A DNA stretch of 32,187 nucleotides from Actinomycetota bacterium (GTDB lineage Bacteria; Actinomycetota; Geothermincolia; Geothermincolales; RBG-13-55-18): positions 1-32,187 of the forward strand of contig JAFGDU010000163.1 of NCBI GenBank assembly GCA_016931915.1. The letters run 5' to 3'. Position 1 is the first letter of the stretch. The number at the start of each line of letters is the position of its first letter. The notes under the pieces are model-generated. The model was not told the origin of the DNA, ran no database searches, and saw nothing but the letters and a program-made list of their open reading frames with translations. Positions 8,380-15,900 of the stretch are shown in pieces. The translations under genes were made by a program, and so were the position numbers.

Positions 8380-8703
8380 CTTCTCCCCCTCCAGACACGT
8401 GGCCATGCCCCGCATGGTCCACTCACTCCGGCAACATTCCCGTCGCCAAGATATTAACACCGCGCGAGGATTCCTGATGACAGTGCCGCCCGCTTCGCGC
8501 CCATCCTGCAACTCCCGACAGTGACGGGACCGCGTGGCAAGCGCGAGATAACGGGGAGAGGGATTCCTGACATGCCTGTTTAACCTGCGGATTTACGAAT
8601 GGGAGGCGAAGAATTCCACAAGGCTTGTAGCCAATGGAACGCACTGACTACGGCGGCGAGAAGAGCCGCACCTTCCTGACAGTGATTTTCGGGCCCGTAT
8701 CTG

Positions 8704-8842
8704 AGGCACGGGGGTCAAGCCTCGTCTCGTGCCTGGGGCTTGATACTGTCATTGCGAGCGCAGCGAAGCAATCCCCTTGGGAACGTGCCTGGTTGCTTCT
8801 GCAAGGAGATCGCTTCGTCAGCTCCGCCTCCTCGCAATAACG
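8704..8842. repeat. Interspersed palindromic repeat, copy A
   Basis: About 139 bp. It starts with an AGGCAC...CGTGCCTGGGG block, followed by CTGTCATTGCG and the arm AGCGAAGCAATCC. It ends with an inverted arm AGATCGCTTCGTC...CTCCTCGCAATAACG. The arms pair as a long imperfect hairpin of the ATTGCGAG...GAAGCAATC type known from many bacterial genomes. Copy B at 10720-10854 aligns with it across almost its full length. Confidence 0.8.
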
Positions 8843-8895
8843 GTAGGAGGAAAGGCCTTGCTCCACGCACCGGGCCCGACCCCGAAGTCTGCCCC

Positions 8896-8906
8896 GGTGC
8901 TAGAAT
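8896..8906 (+). promoter_or_regulatory. Candidate extended -10 promoter of the D-aminoacylase gene
   Basis: GGTGCTAGAAT: the -10 TAGAAT (8901-8906) is preceded by TGC as in extended -10 promoters. The -35 position is GC-rich and shows no match. It lies about 45 nt before the ATG at 8952, just after repeat copy A. Confidence 0.3.
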
Positions 8907-8951
8907 GGGGATACCGGGTGGCTGCAGCGGGACCAGTGAGGAGGGGTAGAT

Positions 8952-10670
8952 ATGCTCGATATCCTGATCAAAAGGGGCCGGGTAGTGGACGGCACGGGGG
9001 CTGCCGCCAGGGTTGCGGACGTAGCGATAGAGGGCGGGAGGATCGTCGGGGTAGGGGACCTGCCGGACGCGGAGGCGGCGCGGACCATAGAAGCCGCGGG
9101 CAAGGTGGTCTCGCCAGGGTTTATCGACATCCACACCCATAACGATCTCTACGTCATCCGCGACGACTACAAGGAACTCTTCGAGCCCTATATCCGGCAG
9201 GGTATCACCACCAGCGTGGTCTCCAACTGCGGCTGGTCGGTGGCGCCGTGGCTGCCCGAGAACGGCGAGCTCTTCCACTCCACCCTGCAGACCATGGGCA
9301 TATCCAGAGATTTCCAGCCGCAGTGGCAGACGGTAGGCGAGTTCAACGCATGGCTGTCCGGCCGCGGCTTGCCCATCAATTTCGTTCCGCTCTCCGCGCA
9401 CGGGCCCCTGCGCATCGCGGTGATGGGAGACAGCGACCGCTTCAGCACCGACGAGGAGCTGGCGAAGATGAAGGACCTTCTGCGCAAGGACATGGAGGAC
9501 GGATGCCGCGGTTTCTCCACCGGGCTCACCTACTTCCCGGGCATGTACGCCCACACCGACGAGCTCGTGGAGCTGGCCAGGGTCGCGGGCGAATACGGCG
9601 GGCGCTACGTCAGCCACATACGCAGCCTGACCGCCACCTACGCCAGGGCCGTGGAAGAGGCGGTGGAGATAGCCAGGCGCAGCGGGTCCTCCCTGCAGGT
9701 AAGCCATTTCATGGCCATACCCGACCTGGGACGCATAGGCGATGCCTTTTACGAGGTGGTCGGCGCCCTGGAGAGGATAAACAAGGTAGTCCCGCTGCCG
9801 GGCCTGCCGAACGCACAGCTCAAGAAGGGTTACAAGGTCGTGAACCGCGCCCTCGAAGAGGGGCTGGACGTGGGGCTGGACTTTATACCATACGTCATGG
9901 GCAATACCACCGTGACCCAGCTCTATCCTCCCTGGGCCCTCATGGGCGGAACCGAGGAGCTGCTGCGCCGTCTCGCAGACCCCGGCGAGCGCGCCCGCAT
10001 ACGGCACGACGTGGAGACGGTCAAGGACAAGTGGCCGCAGTGGGAGCCAGGCTCCTGGGCCACCAACTACATCAGGTGCCTCAGCTACAAGATGCTCTCC
10101 ATCCTCTCCATAGGCAGCGAGAAGAACAGCTACATGGAGGGGAAGCGCGTGGTGGACCTGGCCATGGATGCCGGCAAGGACAACTTCGACTTCCTGGCCG
10201 ACCTGGCCATCGAGGAGGAAGGTGCGGTCGTCTTCATCATGGGCATGCCTCCCAAGCCGTGGTCGGAAAAGGTCTTTCTGCACGGGCAGGACCACCCGCA
10301 GCTGTCAGTAGGGGCAGACGTGCTCTTCCCCGAGAAAGGCGCGGCGCCGCAGACCGCCTACGGCACCTTCCCGCGCATCTTCGAGCACTACGTGAAGGAA
10401 CTAGGTTTCTATACCCTGGAGAACGCCGTGCACCGCTGCACCGGCATGGCGGCCTCGCGTTACGACCTGGAGGGTCGCGGGATCCTGCGGGAGGGTGCGG
10501 CGGCGGACATCACCGTTTTCGACTTCGATACCATCCGCGATAATTCGACCTACGAGGACACGCAGCAGTATCCGTCCGGCATTGAATACGTACTGATCAA
10601 TGGGGAGTTGGCATTGGAAGGGGATACTTACCACGCAGACGCCCTGGCCGGAGAGGTCCTCTCCCGCTAA
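8952..10670 (+). CDS. D-aminoacylase / N-acyl-D-amino-acid deacylase family amidohydrolase
   Basis: A 572-residue metal-dependent amidohydrolase. The N-terminal beta sandwich (LIKRGRVVDGTG, residues 5-16) leads into PGFIDIHTH with His61 and His63. Cys93 in VSNCG is the cysteine ligand that marks the D-aminoacylase group. His222 (YVSHIRS) and His252 (QVSHFMA) supply further ligands, Asp456 (VGADVLF) is a candidate for the catalytic Asp, and the C-terminus closes with ENAVHRCTGMAASRYDLEGR and the GAAADITVFD strand. Family members release D-amino acids from N-acyl-D-amino acids; some relatives act on other cyclic or acylated amides. Its length is slightly above the usual 480-530. The ATG has AGGAGGGG a few bases upstream. 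It is the only plus-strand gene nearby, divergent from the SCP2 gene, and its stop is followed after 6 nt by the 42-nt repeat. Confidence 0.9.
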   Translation: MLDILIKRGRVVDGTGAAARVADVAIEGGRIVGVGDLPDAEAARTIEAAGKVVSPGFIDIHTHNDLYVIRDDYKELFEPYIRQGITTSVVSNCGWSVAPWLPENGELFHSTLQTMGISRDFQPQWQTVGEFNAWLSGRGLPINFVPLSAHGPLRIAVMGDSDRFSTDEELAKMKDLLRKDMEDGCRGFSTGLTYFPGMYAHTDELVELARVAGEYGGRYVSHIRSLTATYARAVEEAVEIARRSGSSLQVSHFMAIPDLGRIGDAFYEVVGALERINKVVPLPGLPNAQLKKGYKVVNRALEEGLDVGLDFIPYVMGNTTVTQLYPPWALMGGTEELLRRLADPGERARIRHDVETVKDKWPQWEPGSWATNYIRCLSYKMLSILSIGSEKNSYMEGKRVVDLAMDAGKDNFDFLADLAIEEEGAVVFIMGMPPKPWSEKVFLHGQDHPQLSVGADVLFPEKGAAPQTAYGTFPRIFEHYVKELGFYTLENAVHRCTGMAASRYDLEGRGILREGAAADITVFDFDTIRDNSTYEDTQQYPSGIEYVLINGELALEGDTYHADALAGEVLSR

Positions 10671-10676
10671 AACCTT

Positions 10677-10718
10677 GGGGTCAGCCGTTCAATCGACACA
10701 TAGGGTCAGGTGTCCACA
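10677..10718 (+). repeat. 42-nt stop-codon-proximal repeat, copy 1
   Basis: Begins GGGGTCAGCCGTTCAATCGA and ends GGTGTCCACA. It starts 6 nt after the stop of the D-aminoacylase gene. It matches three other 42-nt copies in this window (21389-21430, 21554-21595, 29132-29173) with only a few differences, and runs directly into palindromic repeat copy B. Confidence 0.9.
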
Positions 10719-10719
10719 C

Positions 10720-10854
10720 AGGCACCTGGGTCAGGCCTCTCCCCGTGCCTGGGGATCACTGTCATTGCGGCGCAACGCAGCAATACCCTAAATAGCATGC
10801 CGGGTTGCGGTCATGGGGAGATCGCTTCGTCGGCTCCGCCTCCTCGCGATGACA
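10720..10854. repeat. Interspersed palindromic repeat, copy B
   Basis: Aligns with 8704-8842: an AGGCAC...CCGTGCCTGGGG block, CTGTCATTGCGG, a diverged centre, then GGAGATCGCTTCGTC...CTCCTCGCGATGACA. It lies in the 290-bp gap between the convergent D-aminoacylase and C_GCAxxG genes, directly after 42-nt copy 1. Confidence 0.8.
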
Positions 10855-10911
10855 GTGCAGGTTTTGACATCATCCACACACGCACCCATGGAGAGAACCG
10901 GACGTTTAGAG

Positions 10912-10948
10912 GTTGCCTCGTCACTACGTTCCTCGTTATGGCGTTGAC
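10912..10948 (-). repeat. Half copy of the palindromic repeat
   Basis: Read on the minus strand, GTCAACGCCATAACGAGGAA followed by CGTAGTGACGAGGCAAC is a diverged single arm of the same ATTGCGAGGAGCGAAGCGACGAAGCAATC-type repeat (shown here only in fragments). It ends 12 nt before the stop of the C_GCAxxG gene. Confidence 0.6.
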
Positions 10949-10960
10949 AGAGCCTCTCTC

Positions 10961-11455
10961 CTAGCACCTGGCTTCGAGGATCATTTTGCCGGCGATGCGC
11001 ACTGCCTTGCCCGCGGGGATACGGCACTGCTTCGCGGCTCCGGCCGCGGCGAACTCCCCCATCTGTGTGGGGTCTGTGAGGTCGAAGTAACGCCCGAAGA
11101 GACGTTTCTGTACCCCCTCGCACATGCAGCTCCCGAACTCCGCCTCGAACTGCCGGCAAAAGGAATGGGCCGCGCGCAGGGCGCGCAGGAAAGCCTCGTA
11201 ATCCTCCGGCTTGTCGCGACCGAAGGCCATCCCCAAGGCCATGACCGGTCCGATCACCGCCCCGCAGGTCTCTCCCCGCAGGGCGACTCCCGGCATGGCG
11301 GTCGCCGCCTTCAGCACCTCGGCGTTCCCCAGCCCGAACTCCTCCTGCAGCGCACGCAGGGTCCCCTGGGCACAGCTGCCATAGGCCTCCAGGTAGTCTC
11401 CCGCCTGGCGCTCCAACCTTTCCAGGATCTCCTCTATGGACGCGTCGCCGGCCAT
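10961..11455 (-). CDS. C_GCAxxG_C_C family protein
   Basis: A 164-residue cysteine-rich protein of the C_GCAxxG_C_C family, a group of probable redox or metal-binding proteins common in anaerobes. Visible cysteines are C28 (GSCAQGTL), C64 (ETCGAVIG), C100, C110 and C112 (SCMCEG), C144 and the terminal C164. The family pattern is a first Cys in a helix, a Cys-Gly-Ala/Gly motif, and a late Cys pair. The first motif here is GSCAQG rather than GCAxxG. The ATG at 11455 has GGAGG 8 nt upstream, which lies inside the 3' end of the preceding gene; only 3 nt separate the two, so they are surely cotranscribed. The biochemical role of this family is not established. Confidence 0.82.
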   Translation of the reverse strand: MAGDASIEEILERLERQAGDYLEAYGSCAQGTLRALQEEFGLGNAEVLKAATAMPGVALRGETCGAVIGPVMALGMAFGRDKPEDYEAFLRALRAAHSFCRQFEAEFGSCMCEGVQKRLFGRYFDLTDPTQMGEFAAAGAAKQCRIPAGKAVRIAGKMILEARC

Positions 11456-11458
11456 TCT

Positions 11459-11977
11459 TTATTCCTCCAGCTCGACGCGGAAGCGGCAGACCGCGTCCCC
11501 TTTGGTGAGCAGCTTGGAAAACCCTTCCGTCTTGAACCTGGGGTTGAGCTCCTCCAGCATCCCCACCAGTGAGGCCCCCAGCATAACCTCGCACAGGTCC
11601 GGCTCCCGCGACCAGATGCGGGCCACAGGGCAGGTCTTCAACTCCTTCTCGAAGGCCTGAGGCGTGTTCTCTATATAACCATCCCAGAAATTGGCAAAGG
11701 TGTCATCGATCTTGTCGTGCACCTTGGGCAGGCCCAGGCAGTCCTCGAAGTCCTCCGGCTTGCTTCCCGAGAGCTCCATCCACATCTTGGCGCCCTTCTT
11801 GCCCCCGCGATAGTACTCCTCCTTGAGCCGCTCCACGAATGCATCGCCACCCACTTCCTTCCCGATGCGGTAAAGGGTGACTACCTGGCGGGCCAGCGCC
11901 TCGGTCCAGTTGCGGTAGCGCTTGCCCATCTCCTCCTCGCTGACCGGGTATTTCTCGTAATCGGGCACATCCGACAT
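11459..11977 (-). CDS. L-2-amino-thiazoline-4-carboxylate (ATC) hydrolase-like protein
   Basis: A 172-residue protein. The C-terminal half has the pattern of the ATC hydrolase-like family: KTCPVARIW with Cys116, EPDLCEVMLG with Cys129, LNPRF (144-148), and a closing GDAVCRFRVE with Cys164. The named member opens the thiazoline ring in cysteine formation from D,L-ATC, but most family members in anaerobes have no known substrate, and the conserved cysteines suggest redox, metal or thiol chemistry. The ATG at 11977 is preferred because GGGGAGG lies 8 nt upstream; a GTG three codons earlier overlaps that site. It pairs with the C_GCAxxG gene just downstream, so both cysteine-rich proteins are made together. 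Confidence 0.78.
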   Translation of the reverse strand: MSDVPDYEKYPVSEEEMGKRYRNWTEALARQVVTLYRIGKEVGGDAFVERLKEEYYRGGKKGAKMWMELSGSKPEDFEDCLGLPKVHDKIDDTFANFWDGYIENTPQAFEKELKTCPVARIWSREPDLCEVMLGASLVGMLEELNPRFKTEGFSKLLTKGDAVCRFRVELEE

Positions 11978-12079
11978 GCTCAGCACCTCCCCTTATCAAC
12001 GTGGTATGAAGAAAGCGACAATAACCGATGGTATATTACATCACCTGTGACAATCGAATTCCACGGCCGGGGACGAGGA

Positions 12080-12271
12080 TCATCTCTTTTTCTTGTTGTC
12101 CTTTTTGCCGTGTCCCCTCCATTTATCCTTCTCGCCCTTCTTCCAATCTGATATCAGCCCCTCCAACCTGGGGTCCTTTCTCTGCCCAAAGCGGTCTCGT
12201 TTATCATAACCGCTGGGCCTGGCCGGTCTTTCCTGTCTCTCGCCGGAACGCGCGGTGCCTTCCTTGTCCAT
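12080..12271 (-). CDS. Small highly charged basic protein
   Basis: A 63-residue open frame starting at ATG 12271, with AAGGAAGGA directly upstream as a ribosome site. The product is almost wholly charged (many Lys, Arg, Asp, Glu and Gly, ending KKDNKKKR) with one short possibly ordered stretch, RLEGLISDW. No family is recognised. A basic disordered protein of this kind could bind nucleic acid, but nothing in the sequence proves it. It follows the FKBP gene by 44 nt in the same direction and could be cotranscribed. It may also be a chance frame; the good ribosome site and biased composition favour a real gene. Confidence 0.5.
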   Translation of the reverse strand: MDKEGTARSGERQERPARPSGYDKRDRFGQRKDPRLEGLISDWKKGEKDKWRGHGKKDNKKKR

Positions 12272-12315
12272 TATCCTTCCTTCCGTAACTGTGACCTCAA
12301 CCGCTTGTGCGAAAC

Positions 12316-12753
12316 CTATTCCTCTACGTCCTTCACGTCCCTGATAGTCACCTCGAAGCGCAGGTTGACCCCGGCCAGGGGATGATTCATGTCTATCTGG
12401 ACGTTCTCATCGTCCATTGCCGTGATGAGGAAATTGATGACCTGGCCGGCCTCGGTGCGCCCGACGTAGGACATGCCGATCTCCAGGGTAGATCCCGCGG
12501 CGAAACGCTCCTTCGGGACCTTCTGCACCAGCTCGGAATCATGCTCTCCATAGGCGTCCTCGGGCTTCACGACGACCTCTTTGCTGTCGCCCGGCTCCAT
12601 GCCCTCGAGCTCGCGCTCCAGCCCGGGGATGATGCTACCCTCTCCGTAAATGAAATTCAACGGCTCTCCCTCGGGGCTGCTCTCGATGAGCTCGCCGTCT
12701 TCGCCGTAGAGTTTGTAGTCGAAAGCAACGGTCTTGTTCGGACCTACCTTCAT
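12316..12753 (-). CDS. SlyD-like FKBP-type peptidyl-prolyl cis-trans isomerase
   Basis: A 145-residue FKBP of the SlyD class, which speeds proline isomerisation and acts as a chaperone. It opens with the strand NKTVAFDYKLYGEDGELIES (6-25), has the FKBP core FIYGEGSIIPGLERELEGM (about 34-52) and GDSKEVVVKPEDAYGE (about 55-70), then the inserted-flap domain with VPKERF, and closes with NHPLAGVNLRFEVTI. This last block (NHPLAG) is typical of SlyD. The histidine-rich metal-binding tail of E. coli SlyD is absent, as in many short forms. The ATG at 12753 has AGGGGAG 4-5 nt upstream. A strong hairpin with a T run lies 38-67 nt upstream on the same strand. Confidence 0.92.
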   Translation of the reverse strand: MKVGPNKTVAFDYKLYGEDGELIESSPEGEPLNFIYGEGSIIPGLERELEGMEPGDSKEVVVKPEDAYGEHDSELVQKVPKERFAAGSTLEIGMSYVGRTEAGQVINFLITAMDDENVQIDMNHPLAGVNLRFEVTIRDVKDVEE

Positions 12754-12790
12754 GTTTCTCCCCTTTCCAGTGGCATCTCATCCCTGGCAA

Positions 12791-12820
12791 ATTAAAAAGC
12801 CCAGGCTTAAAGGCTTGGGC
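12791..12820 (-). terminator. Rho-independent terminator or attenuator upstream of the FKBP gene
   Basis: On the minus strand a 9-bp stem (GCCCAAGCC with AGCCTGGGC, one or two G-U pairs, loop TTTA) is followed by TTTTTAAT. It sits between the stop of the trehalose fusion gene (12995) and the ATG of the FKBP gene (12753). It could end the long upstream transcript or act in the FKBP leader. No coding frame is seen in 12754-12994. Confidence 0.7.
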
Positions 12821-12994
12821 CATGCAATGACAGCTTCCATACAAACCTAAGTTGACCTTTATACAACATGATAACACATGCGCTTTTTGGGTGACCTCGA
12901 TAACTCACCAATAAGGCGGTGCAAGCTGGAAGGGCCGTAACGCTTCTCTTTACGGATGTGCCGCACCGACCTGCATTGCGGACGGTGCGCGTAC

Positions 12995-15900
12995 CTACAG
13001 GCCGATCTCCGCCGTATCGCCCTCGCGCAGTTCGAATACCTCGCCGCCGACCTCTATCTTGATCGGCCCGGCACCGCCGGAGAGGGCGTGCACCTTGAAC
13101 CTGTCCGCGGATATATCCAGGTCCAGCCAGCGTCCGCGATAGCGGATGAGCATACTCAGCCCGTCCAGCTCCTCGGGAAAAGCGGGGTTGAAGCGCAGGA
13201 CATCGCCGCGGTATTCCAGGCCGGTATAACCGCGCCCCACCATGTCCACGCAGCCGGCCATGGCACCCAGGTGGATGCCCTCCGGCGTGGTGCCCCCCTG
13301 CACGTCCGCGAAGTCGGTGAGCAGGGCCACGTTGAACAGCTCCCAGGAATGGCTGCGGTCACGGCGGGTCGCTACCCAGGAGTGGATAATCCAGCTCAGC
13401 GAGGAACCGTTGGAGGTGCGGCGCAGGTAGTAGTCGATGGTCCTGGGGATGCTCTCGGGATCGAAATCGTAGCCCAGCTGTGCGATAAGGGAGCCCAGCT
13501 CCTCGGCGGAAAAGAGGTAGAAGAGCATGAGCACGTCGGCCTGCTTCGATACCTTGTAGCGATTGGGCGTATCGCCCTCCGCCTCCAGGATGCGGTCCAG
13601 GCGCTGTATGTTGCCGTATTTTCTACGGAACCCATCCCAGTCGAACTCCTTGAGGTCTTCGTATCCCTCGAACTGGCTGATGACCCCGTCGGTGTGGAAC
13701 ACCACCTTCATCTTGCGGCTGATCTCCTGCCAGCGCTCGATCTCGACATCCTCGATCTCCAGCTTCTGGCACAGCTCGCGCAGGTATTCCTGGGGGAGGA
13801 TCCCGAAGAGGTCGAGCGCGCGGTTCATGACGTAGACCACCATGATGTTGGTGTAGGAGTTGTTGTTGAGGCCCGGGGTCTCGGCATCCGGATAGGCGTC
13901 GTGATACTCGTCGGGTCCCATGACCCCCTTGATCTCGTAACGGTCCAGTTCGGGGTCGTATTCGGCCAGCGACGCCCAGAAGCGGGTTATCTCCAGGATC
14001 ATCTCGGCGCCGTACCAGGACAGGAACTCCAGGTCACCGGTGACCTGATAGTACTGCCATACGTTATAGGCGATAGCCACGTTGATATGGCGCTGCAAGT
14101 GGGAATTGTCCGGCAGCCAGTTGCCGGACACGGGATTGAGGTGGACCTGCTGGGTCTCCTCCCTGCCGTCGCTACCGCTCTGCCAGGGGAACATGGCACC
14201 CTTGTAGCCGAGCCTGCGGGCGGCTTTCCTAGCCTCCGGCAGGCGGCGATAGCGGTACATGAGCAGGCTGCGCGTGATCTGCGAGGTGCGATAATTGAGG
14301 AAGGGGAAGATGATGAGTTCGTCCCAGAAGATATGGCCGCGGTAGGCCTCGCCGTGCCAGCCCCGGGACGGCATGCCCACGTCGATATCCATGGAATGCA
14401 TGCAGGCCGTCTGCAGCAGGTGGAACCTGTACAGGCGCAGTATCCTCTGCACGTAGTGCTGCTCCTGCTTCCTGTACATGCGCAGGGCGACCTCGAACCT
14501 GCGCCACAGGTGGCTCCAGGCCAGCGCGTGCTGTTCGAACAGCCCCCTGAACCTGTCGGCTTCCGCCACCGCCTTCTGCGCCTCCAGGGAGCATTCGGAG
14601 ATGGCATTGTCCCGCGATGTATAGAGCGCGACCGTCTTCTCTATCACTACCCGCGAGCCCTGGGAGACGTCCAACAGGAGGTGCTGCGAGATGTAGCCCT
14701 GATCCTCCACCGTGCTCCTCTCGGCTGCCAGCGGCTCGTCACCGCCGAACACCTCCGTGCGGGCCACCTCGGCGATGCATATCCTGGACTGGCTGGTACA
14801 CACCTTGAGCAGGATGGTGTCGGCGTTGATGCACCGGGTCTCCACCGGCTCCAGGTGATTGTTGTTCAGGCTCTGGTAGCGCTCCACCCCGCTGTTGGTC
14901 ACCCTGCCGTCCAGGGACGAGCGTATCTCGAGTTTCCCGGACCAGTTCAGGGGGACGATCACGACCTCCATGGACGCCATGTGCATGTCGGCCATGCTCA
15001 CCATGCGCCGGCTGTGCAGCCTGGTCTCCCTCCCCGCGGCGTCGCGCCATTGCACGCGACGGTGTAGCACCCCCGTCTTTATATGCAGCTCCTGGGTGTA
15101 GGAGAGGATCTCCACACCGGCGGGATCGAACCATTCCTCGCCGGGCACCCGCAGCTCCAGGCAGAGCCAGTTGGGAATATTTACCAGGTCTTCGTTCTCG
15201 ATGACACGGCCGGCGATCTCGGTCTGCAGGCGGTTATAGCCACCGGCCAGGTAGGTTCCGGGATAATGCACCCCGTCCGCCCGCGATTCCGATGTCGCGC
15301 CCCGGGTGGCGAAATACCCGTTGCCCAGGGTGCACAGCGCCTCTCTCAGCCCCTCCTCCTCGGGATTGTATCCGTCGTGCACCAGCCACCAGGTGTTGTC
15401 CTCTTCCAGTAAGGCGGTCAGCCTGGCGATGAATTCCCTGACCTCTGCGGTGTCTTCCAAGCGGTACTGCGCCTTGGTGCATCGCGTGCCATCCCCGACC
15501 ACCACGGTGATGCCCCGCGTCCTCAGCGCGTCGAAGGCATCCTCGTCGGTGATATCGTCTCCTATATAGAAAGGAATATAGTCGTGCTCCGCCAGGTCCA
15601 ATGCGTCCATCAACCACTCTATGGCCCTGCCCTTGTGCCAGTCGATATCGGGTTGCAGTTCGTAGACCTTCTTGCCCTCCGTCCGGCGGAACCTCGGGAA
15701 TCGCCTGTGGGCTCTTTCGACCACCTCGTCCACCGCCTCTTTGTCCTCCTCGCTCACGTTGCGATAATGGATAGCGATGGTGAACCTCTTGCGCTCGACC
15801 TGGGAGCCGGGAACACCCGAAAGGTTCTCCTCCAGATAGGCTTGTGCCGCGTCGAGGTCTCCCAGGAACGCCGCCGCCTCCTCGTTTTCCTTGCTGAAGC

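Larger units (their letters stand above)
8380..8951. other. Divergent intergenic region (572 bp)
   Basis: This region lies between the starts of the SCP2-like gene (minus) and the D-aminoacylase gene (plus). The left half (8380-8700) shows no convincing gene or RNA. The right half holds a palindromic repeat (8704-8842) and a candidate promoter (8901-8906). Short open frames inside the repeat are the ones usually predicted over this type of palindromic element and are not taken as genes. Confidence 0.6.

Noticed and set aside
8634..8949. Short open frames over the palindromic repeat
   Set aside because: Peptides such as VIASAAKQSP are the usual false translations of this repeat type.
8715..10295. 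526-codon open frame on the minus strand
   Set aside because: Antisense to the D-aminoacylase gene, which has full metal-site motifs and a ribosome site.
12956..15067. 703-codon open frame on the plus strand
   Set aside because: It lies wholly opposite the GH65 part of the trehalose fusion, whose motifs are clear. Long antisense frames are expected in such high-GC DNA; the product shows no domain.
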